IMG/VR virus record: IMGVR_UViG_3300027733_000204
Span: 1 to 23,405 of that record
DNA length: 23,405 nucleotides
Strand: one strand, 5' to 3'
Source of the DNA: a virus
Under the pieces are notes generated by a model. That model did not search any database, had not been told where the DNA came from, and was given only the letters and a program-made list of their open reading frames with translations. Positions within the stretch are counted from its first letter, which is position 1; every line of letters starts with the position of its first letter. Made by a program: the position numbers and the translations under genes. Shown piece after piece: positions 7,685 through 15,900 of this stretch.

Positions 7685-7994
7685 TGAGTACTCCCGTATT
7701 CACTACTTCGGCTACGCGTTTCGTAACCGTATGTGCCCTTGGCATTGTCCCAGCATCGTAGGCTTTACCTAGATTTGCTGAGGCTTGATATGCCGCTTCA
7801 ACCTGTGCTGGTGATGTACCTCCAGGTTGAATCCCATCTGCTCTTGCGTTTCTATATCCTTGCAGTTTTGCTTGCCATTTCTTATCTGATATATCACGCG
7901 TAGCATCTCCTGAATTGAGTTCAAGAGTCATTACTTTACATCCAAAGCAACCTTCTACAAACTCTGGATGTGTCTGTATCTGATGTAGTCCCAT
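7677..7994 (-). CDS. small protein with CxxC knuckle, 105 aa
   Basis: This 105-residue protein has an N-terminal HPEFVEGCFGCKVMTLEL segment with two cysteines spaced CxxC (residues 16 and 19) and a nearby His, suggesting a half zinc site or a redox pair. A helical, positively charged middle (KKWQAKLQGYRNARADG) and an Ala-rich helix follow. From memory, short proteins with an EGCFGCK motif occur in actinobacterial phages, but I know no function. A connector or head-completion role is possible because it lies two genes after the capsid gene. It starts six bases after the preceding stop, with AGGGA just ahead of the ATG. Confidence 0.7.
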   Translation of the reverse strand: MGLHQIQTHPEFVEGCFGCKVMTLELNSGDATRDISDKKWQAKLQGYRNARADGIQPGGTSPAQVEAAYQASANLGKAYDAGTMPRAHTVTKRVAEVVNTGVLNG

Positions 7995-8000
7995 TTGTCC

Positions 8001-8273
8001 CTACTCTACTGTAAAGTTTGTGTCGGAAACACCTATGCCACCAGCAATAAGTGCTGCCTTTGTCGTCTCACTAACGCTGTGTTTATGACCACCATGATAG
8101 AATTCACTATAGGTATCAATGTCATCTTGATTCGCCCAGCGTTGTTGCGAGTATACTCCACCAAACTTGGCTATTGAGATACCACGCTTGAGTCTAAAAT
8201 ACCTGAATAGAGGACTACCAGTGCCGTTAGGACCCTCTTCCACCGTAGGTGGGGTAAAGATATATGTAGTCAT
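8001..8273 (-). CDS. probable head-completion protein, 90 aa
   Basis: This is the first gene after the capsid gene. The start at 8273 (MTTYIFTPPTVEEGPNGTGS) is preferred over the longer frame from 8324 because AAGGAG lies four bases before it and the extra N-terminus would run through the stem-loop at 8300-8321. The 90-residue product has a PLFRYFRLKRGISIAKFGG segment, an aromatic patch (YSEFYHGGHKHSV) and a C-terminal helix. No named family is recognised. Position after the capsid gene and size suit a head-tail connector or head-completion subunit. Confidence 0.7.
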   Translation of the reverse strand: MTTYIFTPPTVEEGPNGTGSPLFRYFRLKRGISIAKFGGVYSQQRWANQDDIDTYSEFYHGGHKHSVSETTKAALIAGGIGVSDTNFTVE

Positions 8274-8299
8274 TATTCTCCTTAATGGATTTACCGTCA

Positions 8300-8321
8300 A
8301 GCAGGGGCAAAAACCCCTGCT
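8300..8321 (-). terminator. stem-loop after the capsid gene (attenuator or mRNA stabiliser)
   Basis: A perfect 8-bp stem (AGCAGGGG / CCCCTGCT) closes a six-base loop, 14 bases after the capsid stop codon. In the leftward transcript the five T residues lie in the loop and no U-run follows the stem, so it is not a classic factor-independent terminator. It could reduce readthrough or protect the 3' end of a highly expressed capsid mRNA. Confidence 0.5.
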
Positions 8322-8335
8322 CAACTGTCAATCAA

Positions 8336-9289
8336 TTATGCGATTGATGAACCAGACTCGATGCGATATAGCGCACCTTCGCGGTAACGAGCAAACCCAA
8401 GAACACCGTACCAACCAATTGGCTGGAAACGCTTCAAGCGGTCTGTAACATTACCAAGAACTGTATGTGGCTCTTCGCCAACAGCCTCAGCAAGTGCTTG
8501 CTTACCAGCAATGATTGTGCGGTACACCTTTGCAGATGAAGCACCATCAGTTGCAGAGTACAGACGTGGAGATTCTACGAAGAATGCTCCAGCATATGAA
8601 CCGATTTCTGATGCCCAGATATTGCTCTGGTCAGAACCGTACTGGTTAGGCAAAAGCCATCCAGCAGAACCTGTCTCAGCCATAAGGTCATGAGCAACTT
8701 CTGGGTGGATTCCAGCCCAGTATTGTGCACCCTTGCGGCCCTTGGCCTTGTTGGCACGTAACTTTGCAACAGCCTTGCGGATGTTAGCAGAAGATAGTGT
8801 TGCAGCAGCAGTAACTGTTGCTGTAGATGTAGCAGTTGAACCTGAGTAGATTACGTTTGTTCCTTGACGCAATGTTGTCATTGCAATCTCGTCAATTGAA
8901 TCTGCCTGGTTTACAGCCATTAGGTTGACGATATCATCGTCTACACCAACATATGAGAAAATCTTCAATGCACGTGTATTGGTTGTTGAGTTACCGAACT
9001 CTTGAAGAGTAATTGTAACTGTTGTTGGTGTTGCGAGTGTAACACCGTCTGGGTCGACTGTCTCTGAAAGAGCAGAAGTAACCTTTGTCATTTCTGGGTG
9101 TAGTTGCATTACTACAACTGAGCCAGGAATGGTTTGGTCGGTCGGACGCTTGTCTGCTACAGAACGAATTAGTGGTTCGTCACGCAACGCGAATTCAATC
9201 ATTCGGTCGTATGCCTTCTGTACAAGACCAGCACTACCAACTGTACCGCCCAGAGATGCTGAGTCGGTAGATGTATATGCAGTAGCCAT
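8336..9289 (-). CDS. major capsid protein, N4-gp56-like
   Basis: This 317-residue protein looks like an HK97-fold capsid subunit of the N4-gp56 type. It has the helix QKAYDRMIEFALRDEPLIRS (24-43), a strand that begins PGSVVVMQL, then SALSETVDPDGV, and a segment with TTVTITLQEFGNSTTNT. A later HPEVAHDLMAETG helix, QSNIWASEIGSYAGAFFVES and a C-terminal GFARYREGALYRIESGSS also fit. The N-terminus shows no obvious long propeptide. It follows the scaffold gene by 34 bases and has the strongest ribosome site in the window, AGGAGGTGA at 9301-9293, as expected for the most abundant virion protein. The capsid call is strong; the family name rests on motif memory. Confidence 0.88.
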   Translation of the reverse strand: MATAYTSTDSASLGGTVGSAGLVQKAYDRMIEFALRDEPLIRSVADKRPTDQTIPGSVVVMQLHPEMTKVTSALSETVDPDGVTLATPTTVTITLQEFGNSTTNTRALKIFSYVGVDDDIVNLMAVNQADSIDEIAMTTLRQGTNVIYSGSTATSTATVTAAATLSSANIRKAVAKLRANKAKGRKGAQYWAGIHPEVAHDLMAETGSAGWLLPNQYGSDQSNIWASEIGSYAGAFFVESPRLYSATDGASSAKVYRTIIAGKQALAEAVGEEPHTVLGNVTDRLKRFQPIGWYGVLGFARYREGALYRIESGSSIA

Positions 9290-9292
9290 TGT

Positions 9293-9301
9293 TCACCTCC
9301 T
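9293..9301 (-). promoter_or_regulatory. full-length Shine-Dalgarno of the capsid gene
   Basis: AGGAGGTGA is a nine-base match to the 16S rRNA anti-Shine-Dalgarno end, with AGGAGG six bases from the ATG. No other start in the window has one this complete, which fits very high capsid synthesis. Confidence 0.85.
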
Positions 9302-9323
9302 AGGTGAGTTAGTTAAACTATGA

Positions 9324-9800
9324 TTATTGTGAGTTCAAGATTGCGCGTAATTCATCTTCCGATTTCGCATTTGCGATACGCATTTCTAGGTCTTGTCCTC
9401 GGTCGGGCGCGTTAGCACCCTGCACTGATGAATCTTGTCGGCGTAAAGCCTGACGATTTTCACCATTACCAGGTACTTCCTCTGCTGCACTGTAGCCAAA
9501 CAAATCACCGTTTTCATCAAGCCAAGCCTTTACAGACTCTTCTGTTACTTCGGATAAATCATTTAGTGCTAAACGTGCTGCTTTAGGATTGACACCCTGT
9601 TGTTCTAGGACTTCTTTGACGGTACGCTCACGCTGCCCCTTGGATAATCCCTCAAGTTGCTCAGTGAGTTCTTTGATACGCTTCTCATCGCTTCGCTTGG
9701 CTTTACGTAGTTTCTTTAGTAAGTCACTACCATCACCAGTAAAGGTTTCGGTCTCTGTATCTTGGTCGTCTTCGTCTTCATCCCAGTAGTTGTTGCTCAT
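9324..9800 (-). CDS. capsid scaffold protein
   Basis: This 158-residue protein is acidic at its N-terminus (MSNNYWDEDEDDQDTETETF). A charged helical or coiled-coil middle follows (LLKKLRKAKRSDEKRIKELT, then EQLEGLSKGQRERTVKEVLE), and it ends in a short helix with RIANAKSEDELRAILNSQ. Acidic, helical proteins encoded just before the capsid gene are typically scaffolds that guide procapsid assembly and then leave or are cleaved. ATG 9800 is chosen over the longer frame from 9833 because GAAGG lies ten bases before it and the extra N-terminus (RTTTNRRVV) is unlike a scaffold. A plausible substrate for a head protease would be this protein, but no cleavage site can be read. Confidence 0.82.
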   Translation of the reverse strand: MSNNYWDEDEDDQDTETETFTGDGSDLLKKLRKAKRSDEKRIKELTEQLEGLSKGQRERTVKEVLEQQGVNPKAARLALNDLSEVTEESVKAWLDENGDLFGYSAAEEVPGNGENRQALRRQDSSVQGANAPDRGQDLEMRIANAKSEDELRAILNSQ

Positions 9801-9878
9801 AGCAACCACCCTTCTATTCGTTGTAGTTCGCAAGCCTCAGATTCCAATCGGGGGATTAGCCTGGCTCTTGCTCTCGGT

Positions 9879-9912
9879 GTTATACTCTATACAGGCCGAT
9901 AGTTCTGTACAG
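9879..9912 (-). promoter_or_regulatory. candidate promoter/operator before scaffold and capsid genes
   Basis: The 123-base gap 9801-9923 is the largest within the leftward gene row. On the minus strand it holds TATAAC (9884-9879), a 5/6 match to a -10 box, about 80 bases ahead of the scaffold ATG. Just upstream are CTGTACAGA (9912-9904) and CTGTATAGA (9894-9886), two nine-base copies 18 bases apart that differ at one base; the first contains the perfect palindrome CTGTACAG. No good -35 box is seen. A separate late promoter for capsid genes fits the context, but it is a weak sequence call. Confidence 0.4.
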
Positions 9913-9923
9913 GATTCTTTTAT

Positions 9924-11936
9924 TTAGAAAGTACCAGCAGACGACTGTTTATTGAGATATCCAGTCGAGAACGCACCCTTAGATGTTCCAGAGGAACCAG
10001 AGAAGCGGCCGATTTCTTTTTCTTTGATTGCAGCAAGTTTTTGCTTTTGTGCTACATCTTGTTCAAATACATATTTCTGTGCTTGAGTTTGGGTAAACGC
10101 ATCACCCTCAAGATTGGCTAATGTATTTGCTCTTTCAAGTTCCTTAACTGTACCAAAGCCAGTTAAAGCATCTTGATAATTAACTCCACGCGCAGCAATA
10201 TCACCTGCGGTTGCTAAATCTACATTGACTCCTTGTGAGCCAGCAGCAGATAATACAGAAATTCCCTTAATATTCTTATCCAACTCAGCAGCACCTTCTT
10301 TACCAAGTAACATTGCTTTAGCAATAGATGCTCGGTCTGCCCCTGGATAGTATTTTTGTAAAGTATCTTTAAGGGCCTGCGGTGCATTATCAATTGCACT
10401 AAATGCTCCACTGATAAGATTTCCAACTTCAAGGACAGACTTGCCCTTACCAATTATTGTACCAAGGAAATCTTGATTGGCTAAATCGCCCATGCCAGCA
10501 TCTCTCAAGATATTGCCCATGTCAGATTCTGCCCTAAAATATTCTGCAACAGTTGGAACATCAATTGCTTCGCCAGCAACTAAACGGTCTTGTAATGCAT
10601 ATATACCATTAAAGCGTTTTGTAAAGTTCTTTAGGTCTGGATTAGTTCTTACTTCTTGTAAGGATAGGTTGAGACCTTCCGTTATACTTGAACCAGACTT
10701 ATAAAAGCCAGAAACAGACTTGTAGATACCTTGTACCCAGCCGCCATTTTCTACTTCTTCTCTTCCAAAAAAGAGTGCAAGAGTATTCTTAAATGTATCA
10801 AATGCTAATGTTCTGCCATCATCGCCAAATGCGCTAGAGGGTGCTTGCGTAACTCCAGTTACAGGTGGAGTCACGGGTGGTTCTACAGGAGGCACGACAG
10901 GTGGCTCTACAGGAGGCGCTACGGGAGGTGGCTCTACAGGAGGTGGCTCTACAGGAGGTACCACAGGAGGTACCACAGGTGGCTCTACAGTAGGTGGCTC
11001 AACAGGAGGTACCACAGGAGGTACCACAGGTGGCACTACAGAAGGTGGCTCAACCACTGGAGGCCCAACGGGAGGTGGGTTAAGAACTGGGGGAATTGGT
11101 TTAAGAGGATTAAGATTGGGAGGGGGAGGTTCAACCACAGGTGGTTTGACCACTGGAGGTTCCACGGGTGGTTTGACCACAGGTGGAGTCACAGGTGGTA
11201 TGACCACAGGTGGTTTAGCGGGTGGTTTGACCACAGGTGGAGTCATAGGTGGTTTGACCACTGGTGGTTTAGCGGGTGGTTTGACCACAGGTGGAGTCAT
11301 AGGTGGTTTGACCACTGGAGGTTCCACGGGTGGTTTGACTGCAGGAAGTTTTGCTAACCGTTCTCTTTCTGCTTTATCAGCAGCAATTTTATCTTCTTTT
11401 GCTTTCTTGGCAGCCTCAAAATCTGCCTTTTTCTTTGCAGCATCTTCTGCATTTTTCTTTTCTGCGGCAGCGGTTTTGTCGTCACGTATTTTTTTTTCTG
11501 CAGCCGCTTTATCTGAACGCTCTTTTGCCGCAGCGGCGGCATCATCAATCTTTTTTTGTGCTGCTTTATCTGCTGCCGCTTTAGCGTCAGCGGCTGCTTT
11601 CTTATCTGCTGCCGCTTTAGCGTCAGCGGCTGCTTTCTTATCGGCTGCCGCTTTAGCGTCAGCGGCTGCTTTCTTATCGGCTGCGGCTTTTACATCTGCA
11701 GCCTTTTGCATTTCTGCGGCTTTAGCGTCAGCGGCTTTTTTAGCAGCAGTTGTCTCATTGATAGCAGTTTTAGTATCTTCTAATTTTTTTAATGCTGCTG
11801 CTTTTGTTGCAATATCTTTTGATTCTGCTAATTTTTCAAGACTGGTTTTTGTTTTTAATAGGTCAAGAAGTTTTTTGCCAAGAGTAGCAGCACCCTTGAC
11901 TATTAACTCTAATTCCCCTGGTGTAGGTGTTGGCAT
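9924..11936 (-). CDS. Lys/Ala-helix and proline-repeat virion protein, 670 aa
   Basis: This 670-residue protein has three parts. Residues about 1-200 form a Lys/Ala/Asp-rich, probably single-helix or coiled-coil arm with three 12-residue KKAAADAKAAAD units (about 81-122). Residues about 198-359 are an extended proline segment of PPVVKPP, PPMTPP, PPAKPP, PPVEPP and PPVVPP units, likely a stiff polyproline-II rod. The rest is a helical domain (LAFDTFKNTLALFFGREEVE, AEYFRAESDMGNILRDAGMG, KYYPGADRASIAKAMLL) ending Gly/Ser-rich. It precedes the scaffold gene and follows a 324-residue protein. It may be an internal, ejected or periplasm-spanning virion component; comparable helix-plus-proline layouts occur in TonB-type spacers, but the C-terminal domain is not TonB-like. 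No family is known to me. Confidence 0.72.
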   Translation of the reverse strand: MPTPTPGELELIVKGAATLGKKLLDLLKTKTSLEKLAESKDIATKAAALKKLEDTKTAINETTAAKKAADAKAAEMQKAADVKAAADKKAAADAKAAADKKAAADAKAAADKKAAADAKAAADKAAQKKIDDAAAAAKERSDKAAAEKKIRDDKTAAAEKKNAEDAAKKKADFEAAKKAKEDKIAADKAERERLAKLPAVKPPVEPPVVKPPMTPPVVKPPAKPPVVKPPMTPPVVKPPAKPPVVIPPVTPPVVKPPVEPPVVKPPVVEPPPPNLNPLKPIPPVLNPPPVGPPVVEPPSVVPPVVPPVVPPVEPPTVEPPVVPPVVPPVEPPPVEPPPVAPPVEPPVVPPVEPPVTPPVTGVTQAPSSAFGDDGRTLAFDTFKNTLALFFGREEVENGGWVQGIYKSVSGFYKSGSSITEGLNLSLQEVRTNPDLKNFTKRFNGIYALQDRLVAGEAIDVPTVAEYFRAESDMGNILRDAGMGDLANQDFLGTIIGKGKSVLEVGNLISGAFSAIDNAPQALKDTLQKYYPGADRASIAKAMLLGKEGAAELDKNIKGISVLSAAGSQGVNVDLATAGDIAARGVNYQDALTGFGTVKELERANTLANLEGDAFTQTQAQKYVFEQDVAQKQKLAAIKEKEIGRFSGSSGTSKGAFSTGYLNKQSSAGTF
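10860..11345 (-). repeat. proline-rich coding repeat region
   Basis: About 490 bases encode repeated PPVxPP units. Between about 11161 and 11340 a 60-base unit (20 residues, PPVVKPPMTPPVVKPPAKPP) recurs with few changes. Shorter 24-30-base units with PPVVPPV fill the left half. The near-identity of copies implies recent unequal exchange or slippage, so copy number may differ between related phages. Confidence 0.8.
11571..11694 (-). repeat. 36-base tandem repeat coding Lys/Ala/Asp
   Basis: Three nearly identical 36-base units begin at 11571, 11607 and 11643, with a partial fourth from 11679. Each encodes the 12-residue KKAAADAKAAAD unit. The copies differ by only one or two bases. Confidence 0.85.
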
Positions 11937-11969
11937 TTAGTTGAGTCCTAACTCTGTGTTGTTTAACAA

Positions 11970-12944
11970 TTAAATACCAAACCCAAAAGATGAGGCAAGT
12001 TCAGATGCTGCGCTACGCGCACTTTCATTTGCTGCTTTTGTAAGTTCACGCTTAGGGTCATTCAATGCTTTTTGGTAGGCATCATAGTATGACAATTGGG
12101 GTTGCTTACCATCAGAACCACCTGGGTGTAACCACTGCATTACAATTGGGTCATTCATTTTAATACTTGCTGGGTCTACTTCCCACGTATCTGCAAGCAT
12201 ATTTAAGATAGGTTGGGCAATCTTTTTTGTTGTCATAGTTGGGTCTTGAGCAAATCTATCTGCAAACTGAGGATACTCTTTAATTGCTATTTGCTGTAAT
12301 TTAATTGTAAAATCATCAAGGGTATACTTACCCATTGCTATATCCTTGGCTGCAAGAAGTGCTTGAGCATCGGAATATCCAAGTATCTGGAAATCTGATA
12401 CGATATTTCGCACAGACGACAGGGTTGATAAATTCTTACCAGCAAGAGTCTTTGAATCGCCAAAGTTAATCTTACCCCAAAGCCAATCAGTTGCTGTCTT
12501 CTTTGGGTCAAAGAATGATGGATACTCTGTCTGCATAGTTGTTTCAAATTGTTTAACAAGGTCCTCTGATGTTGCTCCAGGAGTACGCTTATTATACACA
12601 GATGTAACAACAGACCTAATGCGTTTTGCCTGCTCATCATTAAAGTTATTCATGAACTCAGTGACTTGTGCGCCAGTTAGTCCACCAGTAAATCCAACTG
12701 AATCTTTAAGGCCATTTAATAAATCATAGGCAGACTGTTGGGTTAATAAGGTTTGACCTTTTGATGTTGTAGTAGTTGATGAAGCAGATGGAGTACTTGA
12801 ACCACCACCAAGAATTTTAGCAATAAGTGCTGCAATTGCAGCATCACTAGTACTTGAAGTAGTCGCTACACCAGTGCCATTTCCACCATCAATATCGATA
12901 TTATCTGGAATGCCATCTTTATCCAAATCAGTTATATCAGCCAT
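11970..12944 (-). CDS. virion-type protein with N-terminal Ca-binding-like motif, 324 aa
   Basis: This 324-residue protein opens MADITDLDKDGIPDNIDIDG. The aspartate pattern DxDxDGIxDxxD is that of thrombospondin type-3 / EF-hand-like calcium loops. A Thr/Ser/Gly-rich linker follows (about 20-65). The rest is helical: TGAQVTEFMNNFNDEQAKRI, TDWLWGKINFGD, KEYPQFADRFAQDPTM and QWLHPGGSDG, then LSYYDAYQKALNDPKRE before the end SSFGFGI. The YPxFADRF ... DPxVMxWL ... DP-(K/R) pattern reminds me of large internal or tail-associated proteins of actinobacterial and aquatic phages, without a proven function. It starts one base after the giant protein's stop and is followed by the proline-rich protein, so these three probably form one virion module. 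Confidence 0.72.
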   Translation of the reverse strand: MADITDLDKDGIPDNIDIDGGNGTGVATTSSTSDAAIAALIAKILGGGSSTPSASSTTTTSKGQTLLTQQSAYDLLNGLKDSVGFTGGLTGAQVTEFMNNFNDEQAKRIRSVVTSVYNKRTPGATSEDLVKQFETTMQTEYPSFFDPKKTATDWLWGKINFGDSKTLAGKNLSTLSSVRNIVSDFQILGYSDAQALLAAKDIAMGKYTLDDFTIKLQQIAIKEYPQFADRFAQDPTMTTKKIAQPILNMLADTWEVDPASIKMNDPIVMQWLHPGGSDGKQPQLSYYDAYQKALNDPKRELTKAANESARSAASELASSFGFGI

Positions 12945-12945
12945 A

Positions 12946-15900
12946 TTAGTTAACCGCCTTTAGTGTATCATTATCAAAAGAGTTCTTAATTATTAATTGC
13001 AACTTAGGGTCCCACTGTGGAGAGTATAGTTCTGTTATACCATTATATCCAGCCATTAACTTTGCTTTACGTGGGTCATAATCTGGCAATGCCTGATAAA
13101 CAGTAACAAACATATCACGTATATGCATGAAAGACTTGACATCTTGCCAGAATCTAGTATTACCATTGGCTGTCATGAAAGCAGTATCATTGATAATTGT
13201 ATTAAGGCCTTTAGCATATTTGTAAGATGTATCACCATGTTGTGCAAGCATATAATCATTATACCATGCTGGACTTTCTTTTTTAAGAATAGTCTCTGAT
13301 ATAGTACTTAAAGCAGCACCCAACTCTGGATGGGCACGCATAGACTTGCCATCTGTAATCTTTGCCGCTAATGTATCTTTTATAAGATTATACTTTGTCC
13401 AAGTACGACTCTTTAGACGTTCAACTTCAACTTCTTCTGGTGTCATCTTTAAGTCATTAATTGCATGACTTGTACCTTTAAGAACCATATCTGGGTTGCT
13501 AAGGATATTGGTGATAATATCAGAACGCTTTGCTGGGTCATTGCTTAAATCAGCAACAAGCAAACTTACAAGTGAAATGCTATTTTTGTCAATTCCTGAA
13601 AGAGTTTTGACAAGGTCATTGTTGTCCATAAAGATTCTATTATATGCTTCCTGGGTTTGAGGCATGTTTAAGTTCTTATTAGAACCAGTAAATGCGACTC
13701 TATCAACCATAAAGTTAGGTCCAAGGGTGGATAACATTCCATTTGCAGCAATATCATTTGCTTCTTGGTTTGTTTTGCCTTCGCTAATTGCTTTATCTCT
13801 TAACTTAAAGTACAATGTACCAGCAAGTCCCATTGGATTAGTGTTAGCCTTGATAGGGACACCAAAGGGAGAAGCAAAAGAATAGAATGCTTTAACGGCC
13901 CAAAGGTTCTTTGTCTCTGTGCGTATCTGCTTTGCAGTTGGGAATGTAGTTTCAATGCCCAAGTCAATCATTGTTTTATGATAGTTATAGACAGAATTCC
14001 AAGATGCTAGATAATCCTTTTGTCCTTCTGGACCAACAAGTGCTAACCAGCCAGCCTTTTGATAAGGAGTTATTAACATATTTGTTATGTTGGTTGGTGG
14101 ACCATATGGGAACCATTGGTCATACGTTCCAGGAACAATTGAATCAATTGTGTTCTTAATGGCCTCTTCCGTGTTGGGGAAGGTCTTCATTATTGTACCA
14201 ATAGATAGTCCAGTTATCCAAGAAGGAGATGGATTATTCAATAAGAATCCAATTGATTTTGCATTTAATGAGAATCCGTCTGTTGCTAATCCTATATTCC
14301 CAAGATGTTCTCCAAGGCCTTTAGAACCAGGAACAACAATATGAGTTATATCATTAAAGTTATCTGTCTTATTACCATTTTGGTCTACGCCAAATGACAT
14401 GAAACCACGACCATAACTAGAGACTGCTTGAGCAGTTCTAACTGGATTGGCTGCTGCTATACGACCATAGCGAGCAAATGCATTGAGGGTTGCATTAGGG
14501 AATGCAGCAAATAAACGAGCATTCTTCATAATGCGTGATTGCCTATTTACTGTATAAAAAGTTTTTTCAGTATCTTGGATTGCTTGTCTTACAGAAGACT
14601 GGCGAAGCGCATTAAGGCGTGCTGGTGTCATTTTAACACCCTGTGCCATCAATATCGCTGCTTTTTCTGCTACCATTTTAGTTGCAATTTCATTGAAATA
14701 CATTTCACGAATTGGATTTTCTGCCTTCATCATGAACTTAAACACTGCAGACATAGCATTGTTTGTCATATTATTGAAAGAATTATGACCAATTCCATCA
14801 GTAACGCCATAAGCATATGAAGATGGATGTATATCAAACAACTGGTCAGTATAGTTAGATAATGCCTTTTCTAGGTCATTAGAAGTAACTTCACCCTTGA
14901 CTATTGCTGCGCGAGCAGTAGCAGATGGAAACATTCTATCCAGTAAGGCCATCTTATCTTGTAAATAACTAGATGCTAACGCTGGGTCTGTAATATCAAA
15001 TTCTTTGAGGTATGAAATACCTTCTTGGCTAGATGCCCACTTTTTAAGTTCAGTTAATGTCTTATTCTGTAGTATAAGATTCATTAAAGGGTCATTGCGG
15101 AAATGACGGTTGGCTAAATATGCCAACTCTTCAAAGTATAATGGGTCAGATGTGCGAATTGGCTCACCAGGAACCTTACGCGTAATAACTGACTGACGTG
15201 TTCCAACGGAAAGTTCTCTTAAATAAGTATTCTCTGCACTTACTGCGTTAGCAACTTCTGCTCGCATTGCTGCTGCATATGCACTATCACCAGCAATAAA
15301 GGAATCAATAGTCATTACTTGACCATTAACAACTATATCATGCGTTGCCTTGTCGTAATATCTTTTTTTGTACTCAGCACTTTTACCATGTAAATTAGCA
15401 CGCTCAGTAAATAGTTTACCTTGTTCTTTAACTAACTTATCTATATCATTGTAGGCAGATGCCAATTTTGCATCAGCATCTTGAATAATCTTTTTATTGG
15501 TAGCCATATTATGGATAGTTAATTTATATCCATTAATTGCTGCTTCTGCATTAGCAATATCTACTCTACCTTGAGAAGACAATTTAGAGGAGTTCTTTTT
15601 AGCATATGCTATACGACGCTCTAGCATAGTTAAATTTGGCATTGATTCTTCTATACCATACTTTTTGATAGAGTTGCGAAGACCCAATTCAATATCATCC
15701 AGTAGAGCATCTGCGGCTTCAAGATTCTTGCGTGCTGTTGCTAAACCAGACCTTGCGGCAGCAGGAGAACCCTGGCCTTTGAGCATATTCTCAACTTCTG
15801 TTTGCAAAATGTCTTTAATTGCAGATATTTCGCTAAACTTTTTTTGTTGGATGTCAATGTTTTCTCTAACAGCCTTTAAGTCTGCGCCATTATGTATACG

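Noticed and set aside
8106-8114. CACTATAGG, resembling the core of a T7-type promoter
   Set aside because: It lies inside a coding gene, points opposite to the late genes and is single; no repeated phage promoter set was found.
9801-9833. Longer scaffold start (11 extra residues)
   Set aside because: The ATG at 9800 has a GAAGG ribosome site, and the extra residues are basic and unlike the acidic N-terminus that follows.
10845-11357. 170-codon plus-strand frame rich in Arg, Trp and His
   Set aside because: It is an antisense product of the proline-codon repeats and an implausible protein composition.
11116-11940. 274-codon plus-strand frame rich in Gly/Thr and Ser/Ala
   Set aside because: It is antisense to the 670-residue protein; its length follows from the Pro/Val and Lys/Ala repeats, which have no stops in this frame. 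It has no ribosome site.
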